Position numbers and translations under genes: made by a program. This document shows positions 60,451-64,000 of a stretch of 64,000 nt of DNA, in pieces. Numbering within the stretch: position 1 is the stretch's first letter; each line of letters opens with the position of its first letter. Below the pieces are notes generated by a model. It made no database searches, was not told the origin of the DNA, and saw nothing but the letters and a program-made list of their open reading frames with translations. This DNA comes from an uncultured Lachnospiraceae bacterium (GTDB taxonomy: Bacteria; Bacillota; Clostridia; Lachnospirales; Lachnospiraceae), in the NCBI GenBank assembly GCA_910577045.1, contig CAJTLB010000006.1:1-64000 (forward strand). Direction: 5' to 3'.

Positions 60451-61473
60451 TCAATTTATGACTTTTTCTCTTGGGACATAGGATAATTCCCCGTATTCAG
60501 CCTCAGTTACAATTTTAGCAATGCCCCGTACTACACATTCGTCTGGTTTATCAGGAAGATTAATTTTTAAATCTGTTTCTTTATGGACTAATTTTTCAAA
60601 ATTCCGAAATAGCGCTGATCCACCTGTTAAAAAAATTCCTGTGTCAATAATATCAGCAGCTAATTCTGGCGGAGTATGCTCTAATGTCATTTTAATGTCA
60701 GAAACAATATTTGTCAGTACATCATGGGTAGCCTGATAAACAGTTTCTGCAGAAATTTCTTTAATAATGGGAAGGCCTGTTACTAAATCCCTTCCATACA
60801 CTTTCATTGTCTCTTCTGTAGATTCTATTGCGTTTCCAAGTTTTTTCTTAAGTTTTTCTGCTGTTTTCATTCCAATTACTAAATTATATTGTTTACGGAC
60901 AAGGCTACATACATTTTCATCTAACCGGTTTCCACCAAGCTGTACTAAATGGCTAAGGACAATGCCGCCTAAAGACAATACAGATATTTCTGTAGTATCT
61001 GCACCAAAATTTACAATCATATTCCCTTTTGGGTTATTGACTTCAATCCCAACACCCACACCATCTGCAACAGGCTTTTCTACTACGCTGATTTTTTTTG
61101 CATGTACTTTAGAAGAATCTGCTAATTCATAAAAAGCCCTTTTTTCTACTTCTGTTATATCAGTTGGTACTGCAAAACAAAAATCAGCATTTTGATAGGA
61201 ATATTTTGCAGTCCTTGATTTGTTTACTAATTTTTCAAACAGGGATTGCATATTTTTTATATCTGCAATTACGCCAAATTTAACCGGATAACTGACAAAA
61301 ATAGAATCCGGTGCCTTTTCATACATATCATATGCTTCATTTCCAACAGCAAGTATGGAATTTTTATTTTGGATCGCAATAACATTTTTTTCATTGAGGA
61401 CGGTATCCAAATTTTTATTATATATTTTGATACTGCTGGTGCCAATATCTACACCAAACACATTTTGTGCCAT
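60451..61473 (-). CDS. mreB: MreB-like actin homologue
   Basis: The 340-residue actin-fold ATPase has NVFGVDIGTSSIKIYNK (phosphate 1), VVEKPVADGVGVGIEV, MIVNFGADTTEISVLSLGGI (phosphate 2) and IFLTGGSALFRNFEKLV (adenosine). The first loop, DIGTSSIKI, differs from the usual DLGTANTLV of MreB and recalls FtsA or ParM-like actins. The gene order with mreC and mreD supports the MreB role in directing lateral wall synthesis. ATG 61473 has AAGGAG upstream. It leads the mreBCD-mrdA-minCDE-rodA run. Confidence 0.93.
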   Translation of the reverse strand: MAQNVFGVDIGTSSIKIYNKNLDTVLNEKNVIAIQNKNSILAVGNEAYDMYEKAPDSIFVSYPVKFGVIADIKNMQSLFEKLVNKSRTAKYSYQNADFCFAVPTDITEVEKRAFYELADSSKVHAKKISVVEKPVADGVGVGIEVNNPKGNMIVNFGADTTEISVLSLGGIVLSHLVQLGGNRLDENVCSLVRKQYNLVIGMKTAEKLKKKLGNAIESTEETMKVYGRDLVTGLPIIKEISAETVYQATHDVLTNIVSDIKMTLEHTPPELAADIIDTGIFLTGGSALFRNFEKLVHKETDLKINLPDKPDECVVRGIAKIVTEAEYGELSYVPREKVIN

Positions 61474-61508
61474 GTCAAAACTCCTTTCGGGCCACAAACT
61501 CTTTCAAG

Positions 61509-62198
61509 TTATAAAATTCCCCGTTTTTTCATACTATTATAACTATTATCTCCAATAATTACATGATCTAACAAATAAATTCCAATTATTTCCCCTGCTT
61601 CCTTTAAGCGTTTTGTAATTAAAATATCTTCCCTGCTTGGTGAGGGGTCCCCACTGGGATGGTTATGGATCAGGCAGACACTGACTGCTTGGTGCCGTAG
61701 TGCTTCTAGAAAGATTTCCCTGGGCGAAACCAATGAACTATTTACAGTACCAGTAGAAATGACCTTTTCATATAAAAGGCGATTTTTACTGTTAAGCATT
61801 AATACAATGGTATGTTCTCTTGGTTCATGCCTCATCTGTTCCATATAATAATTTGCTATATCTTCTGGGCTAGAAAATACAGGCTGTTTTCCAAACCCCG
61901 CTTTTACAATCCGTTTGGAAAGCTCACCAATACATTTTAGCTGGACTGCTTTTACCATGCCAATTCCTTTTATATTACATAATTCTGGTATAGACGCACG
62001 GAATAATCCTAAAAGCCCCTCTGGATAGCGGAATTCTGCTAAAAGGTTCCGCGCCAAAGAAACGGCACTTTCTCCTTTTGTCCCGGTCCGTATAATAACC
62101 GCGAGTAATTCGGCATCACTTAATGTCTGTTCTCCTTGTTGGATACATTTTTCATAGGGTTTTTCGGATTCTGGAAGCTGTTTCATTGTTTGGTTCAT
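61509..62198 (-). CDS. radC: RadC-family JAB/MPN+ domain protein
   Basis: The 229-residue product has an N-terminal helix-hairpin-helix region (LLGLFRASIPELCNIKGIGM) and a JAB metalloprotease-like domain with HNHPSGDPSPSRED (HxHx7D). The name RadC implies DNA repair, but the original phenotype is disputed and the activity is unknown. ATG 62198 with AGGAGG upstream is preferred to an ATG ten codons earlier. It lies 35 bp upstream of mreB, a common Firmicute pairing. Confidence 0.93.
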   Translation of the reverse strand: MNQTMKQLPESEKPYEKCIQQGEQTLSDAELLAVIIRTGTKGESAVSLARNLLAEFRYPEGLLGLFRASIPELCNIKGIGMVKAVQLKCIGELSKRIVKAGFGKQPVFSSPEDIANYYMEQMRHEPREHTIVLMLNSKNRLLYEKVISTGTVNSSLVSPREIFLEALRHQAVSVCLIHNHPSGDPSPSREDILITKRLKEAGEIIGIYLLDHVIIGDNSYNSMKKRGIL

Positions 62199-62279
62199 GG
62201 TTCCTCCTGTCTGGCTCTCTCCAAGCAAAGCAAAAGGCTCCTTTTTTATTTTATCACAGCTAGAAAGGCTTGTACACCT

Positions 62280-63572
62280 TTAAATTACATCTTTTTCCAA
62301 TAGATTTTCATTTATGATTTGTTGTAAGGACTTTAAAATCCCAATTTTTGCGTGGTTCCAAGTAAGCCCGCCTTGGAAATAAACTGCATATGGCGGCTTA
62401 ATTGGCCCATCTGCACTTAGCTCAATAGAGGAACCTTGGATAAACGCACCTGCTGCCATAATGACTTTTGCATCATAACCTGGCATATCCCATGGTTCTG
62501 GCACTACAAAACTGTCCACTGGGGCAGCAGCCTGGATTCCTTTGCAAAAGGCAATTACATATTCTGGTTTCCCAAATTCTACAGCCTGGATAATATCGTG
62601 CCTGCTTTCCGTACTATTTGGCAATACACGAAAACCAAGCTCTTCGTAAATGTTTGCTGCAAAAATAGCTCCTTTTAAAGCGCCTGCCACTACAGTTGGG
62701 GCAAGGAAAAGCCCCTGGTAAAAACTTTGTAAAATGCCAAGAGTAGCCCCCACTTCCTTACCAAGCCCTGGCGCACTAAGGCGATAAGCTGCCCGTTCAA
62801 TATAAGCCCTTTTCCCAACAATATACCCGCCAATAGGGGCAAGGCCGCCACCAGGGTTCTTAATTAAAGACCCCACTGTTAGGTCAGCCCCTACATCAGA
62901 TGGTTCCATCTCTTCCACAAATTCTCCATAACAATTATCTACCATACAAATAATCTCTGGATTAATTGATTTCACATAAGAAACCGCTTTTTTTATTTTT
63001 TCTATAGATAAAGTTGGTCGTGTCTGGTATCCTTTTGAACGTTGGATTTCCACCATTTTTGTTTGTGGCCGAATCGCGTCTTTGATTCCTTTAAAATCAA
63101 AATCTCCATTAGGGAGTAAATCCACCTGCGCATAACTCACGCCATATTCCTTTAAGGAACCAATAGAAGGCCGTATCCCAATTACTTCTTCCAAAGTATC
63201 ATATGGCTTTCCAGAAATAGAAAGTAATTCGTCCCCAGGAAGCAGGTTGGAAGATAGTGCTACAGCTAAAGCATGTGTACCGCAAGTAAGCTGTGGGCGT
63301 ACCAAAGCTGCTTCTGTATGGAATATATCTGCATATACCTGTTCTAAAGTTTCCCTTCCCTGATCGTTATAACCATATCCTGTACTAGGTACAAAATGAA
63401 TATCACTAACTTTATTTTTCTGGAGTGCTTTTAGGACTTTTAATTGATTATATTCTGCCATTTCATCAATCGCTTCAAACCGCCCCTTTAGTGAACCACA
63501 GATTTTCTCTCCAAATTCATATACGTTATGGGAAATTCCCATGCTTTTATAAATTGAATATAATTCATACAT
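62280..63572 (-). CDS. Methionine gamma-lyase-family PLP protein (aluminium-resistance type)
   Basis: A 430-residue PLP enzyme of the family often labelled aluminium resistance protein (PF06838). TGYGYNDQGRETLEQVYADI, PQLTCGTHALAVALSSNLLP, EIQRSKGYQTRPTLSIEKI, MVDNCYGEFVE and GSLIKNPGGGLAPIGGYIVG are its key blocks; SLIKNPGGG holds the PLP lysine. The true substrate is not known; Cys/Met metabolism is presumed from the fold. It overlaps miaA by 8 bp, and the pairing with miaA is widespread in Firmicutes. Confidence 0.9.
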   Translation of the reverse strand: MYELYSIYKSMGISHNVYEFGEKICGSLKGRFEAIDEMAEYNQLKVLKALQKNKVSDIHFVPSTGYGYNDQGRETLEQVYADIFHTEAALVRPQLTCGTHALAVALSSNLLPGDELLSISGKPYDTLEEVIGIRPSIGSLKEYGVSYAQVDLLPNGDFDFKGIKDAIRPQTKMVEIQRSKGYQTRPTLSIEKIKKAVSYVKSINPEIICMVDNCYGEFVEEMEPSDVGADLTVGSLIKNPGGGLAPIGGYIVGKRAYIERAAYRLSAPGLGKEVGATLGILQSFYQGLFLAPTVVAGALKGAIFAANIYEELGFRVLPNSTESRHDIIQAVEFGKPEYVIAFCKGIQAAAPVDSFVVPEPWDMPGYDAKVIMAAGAFIQGSSIELSADGPIKPPYAVYFQGGLTWNHAKIGILKSLQQIINENLLEKDVI

Positions 63573-64000
63573 ATTTTATAATCCCCTTCTGATACAATTT
63601 ATCCATAAGCTGTGCGATAATCTCTTGTGTATTAGAATATTGCCCCATCGAAATCCACTCTACATCCTTTTCTCTTTTAAACCAAGTAATTTGGCGTTTT
63701 GCAAAATGCCTGCTTTCTTGTTTTATAGTGGTTACTGCTTCTTGAAACGAAATTTCTCCTTCTAAATAAGACGCTATTTCCTTATAGCCTAACCCCTGCA
63801 TAGAAGTTAAATTTCTTTGGTAGCCCATATCTAAAAGATGTCTGACTTCTTCTACCAGCCCAAGCTCTAACATATGGTCTACACGTTTATTAATCCTTTG
63901 GTACAAAATCTCCCTTTCCCTATTTAGGACAAAATAAACGGATTGGTACATAGATTCTTTTTTTCGCTGCATTTCATTATGGTCAGAAATTTTTTGCCCA
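63565..64000 (-). CDS. miaA: tRNA dimethylallyltransferase, C-terminal part
   Basis: The frame is open to the window edge, so the 5' part lies beyond it. The visible 145 residues include SDHNEMQRKKESMYQSVYFV, LNREREILYQRINKRVDHML, MQGLGYKEIASYLEGEIS and RQITWFKRE. These are conserved MiaA C-terminal blocks. The enzyme adds an isopentenyl group to A37 of tRNAs reading U-starting codons. The N-terminal P-loop cannot be seen here. Confidence 0.93.
   Translation of the reverse strand, partial: GQKISDHNEMQRKKESMYQSVYFVLNREREILYQRINKRVDHMLELGLVEEVRHLLDMGYQRNLTSMQGLGYKEIASYLEGEISFQEAVTTIKQESRHFAKRQITWFKREKDVEWISMGQYSNTQEIIAQLMDKLYQKGIIKYV

Overview
The window looks like the chromosome of an anaerobic, spore-forming Firmicute of the Clostridia, most likely Lachnospiraceae. 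This rests on spoIVA, the Prp-processed L27 leader, MinCDE together with DivIVA, the AT-rich and purine-biased coding strands, Rpn-type (transposase_31) proteins, and proteins with cell-wall-binding repeats. The family assignment is inference from gene content; no rRNA is present to confirm it.

Region 1 (about 1-6300) is accessory and decayed. It holds an iteron-like set of 21-bp repeats, a broken Rpn gene, remnants of a serine recombinase, an IS3 transposase, a Tn916-like integrase and a relaxase, and an integrase/methyltransferase chimera. Between them sit apparently intact genes: a BlaI/M56 regulator pair with three evenly spaced operators, and a DMP19-like gene. A 14-bp direct repeat (1322 and 6248) brackets the mobile debris. 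Region 2 (6700-11600) joins a truncated MalT-like regulator directly to a large surface protein that has lost its start and signal peptide.

Region 3 (11600-35050) is core chromosome, all on the + strand. It carries spoIVA, an NCS2 permease, a MutS-like ATPase, rnhA, alaS, rpsU, a CZB chemoreceptor, a GH28/AEC pectin pair, pepT, the radical-SAM pair followed by RNase E/G, L21 leader-rplU-prp-rpmA, and obgE-yhbY-nadD-yqeK-rsfS. Region 4 (35100-40500) contains lexA, divergent from a yneA-like SOS division inhibitor with four LexA boxes. It also contains a DUF1846 gene, a small wall-binding protein, a 356-aa XerS-like recombinase with a 28-bp dif-like palindrome just upstream, and ttcA.

Region 5 (40700-64000) is almost wholly on the - strand. 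It has a two-gene membrane/zinc-ribbon operon and kduI with a gluconate 5-dehydrogenase. The division cluster follows (ylmE-sepF-ylmH-divIVA with aroB, lspA and rluD), then dacA and mgsA, then the shape operon mreB-mreC-mreD-mrdA-minC-minD-minE-rodA. radC, a methionine gamma-lyase-like gene and the 3' part of miaA close the window. Gene orientation converges from both sides on the xer/dif-like locus near 39.7 kb, as expected where replication forks meet. That locus is the most interesting feature here. Other points worth a look are the phased BlaI operators, the spoIVA start hidden in a hairpin, the structured leader of the chemoreceptor, and a helical insertion of about 245 residues in PBP2.
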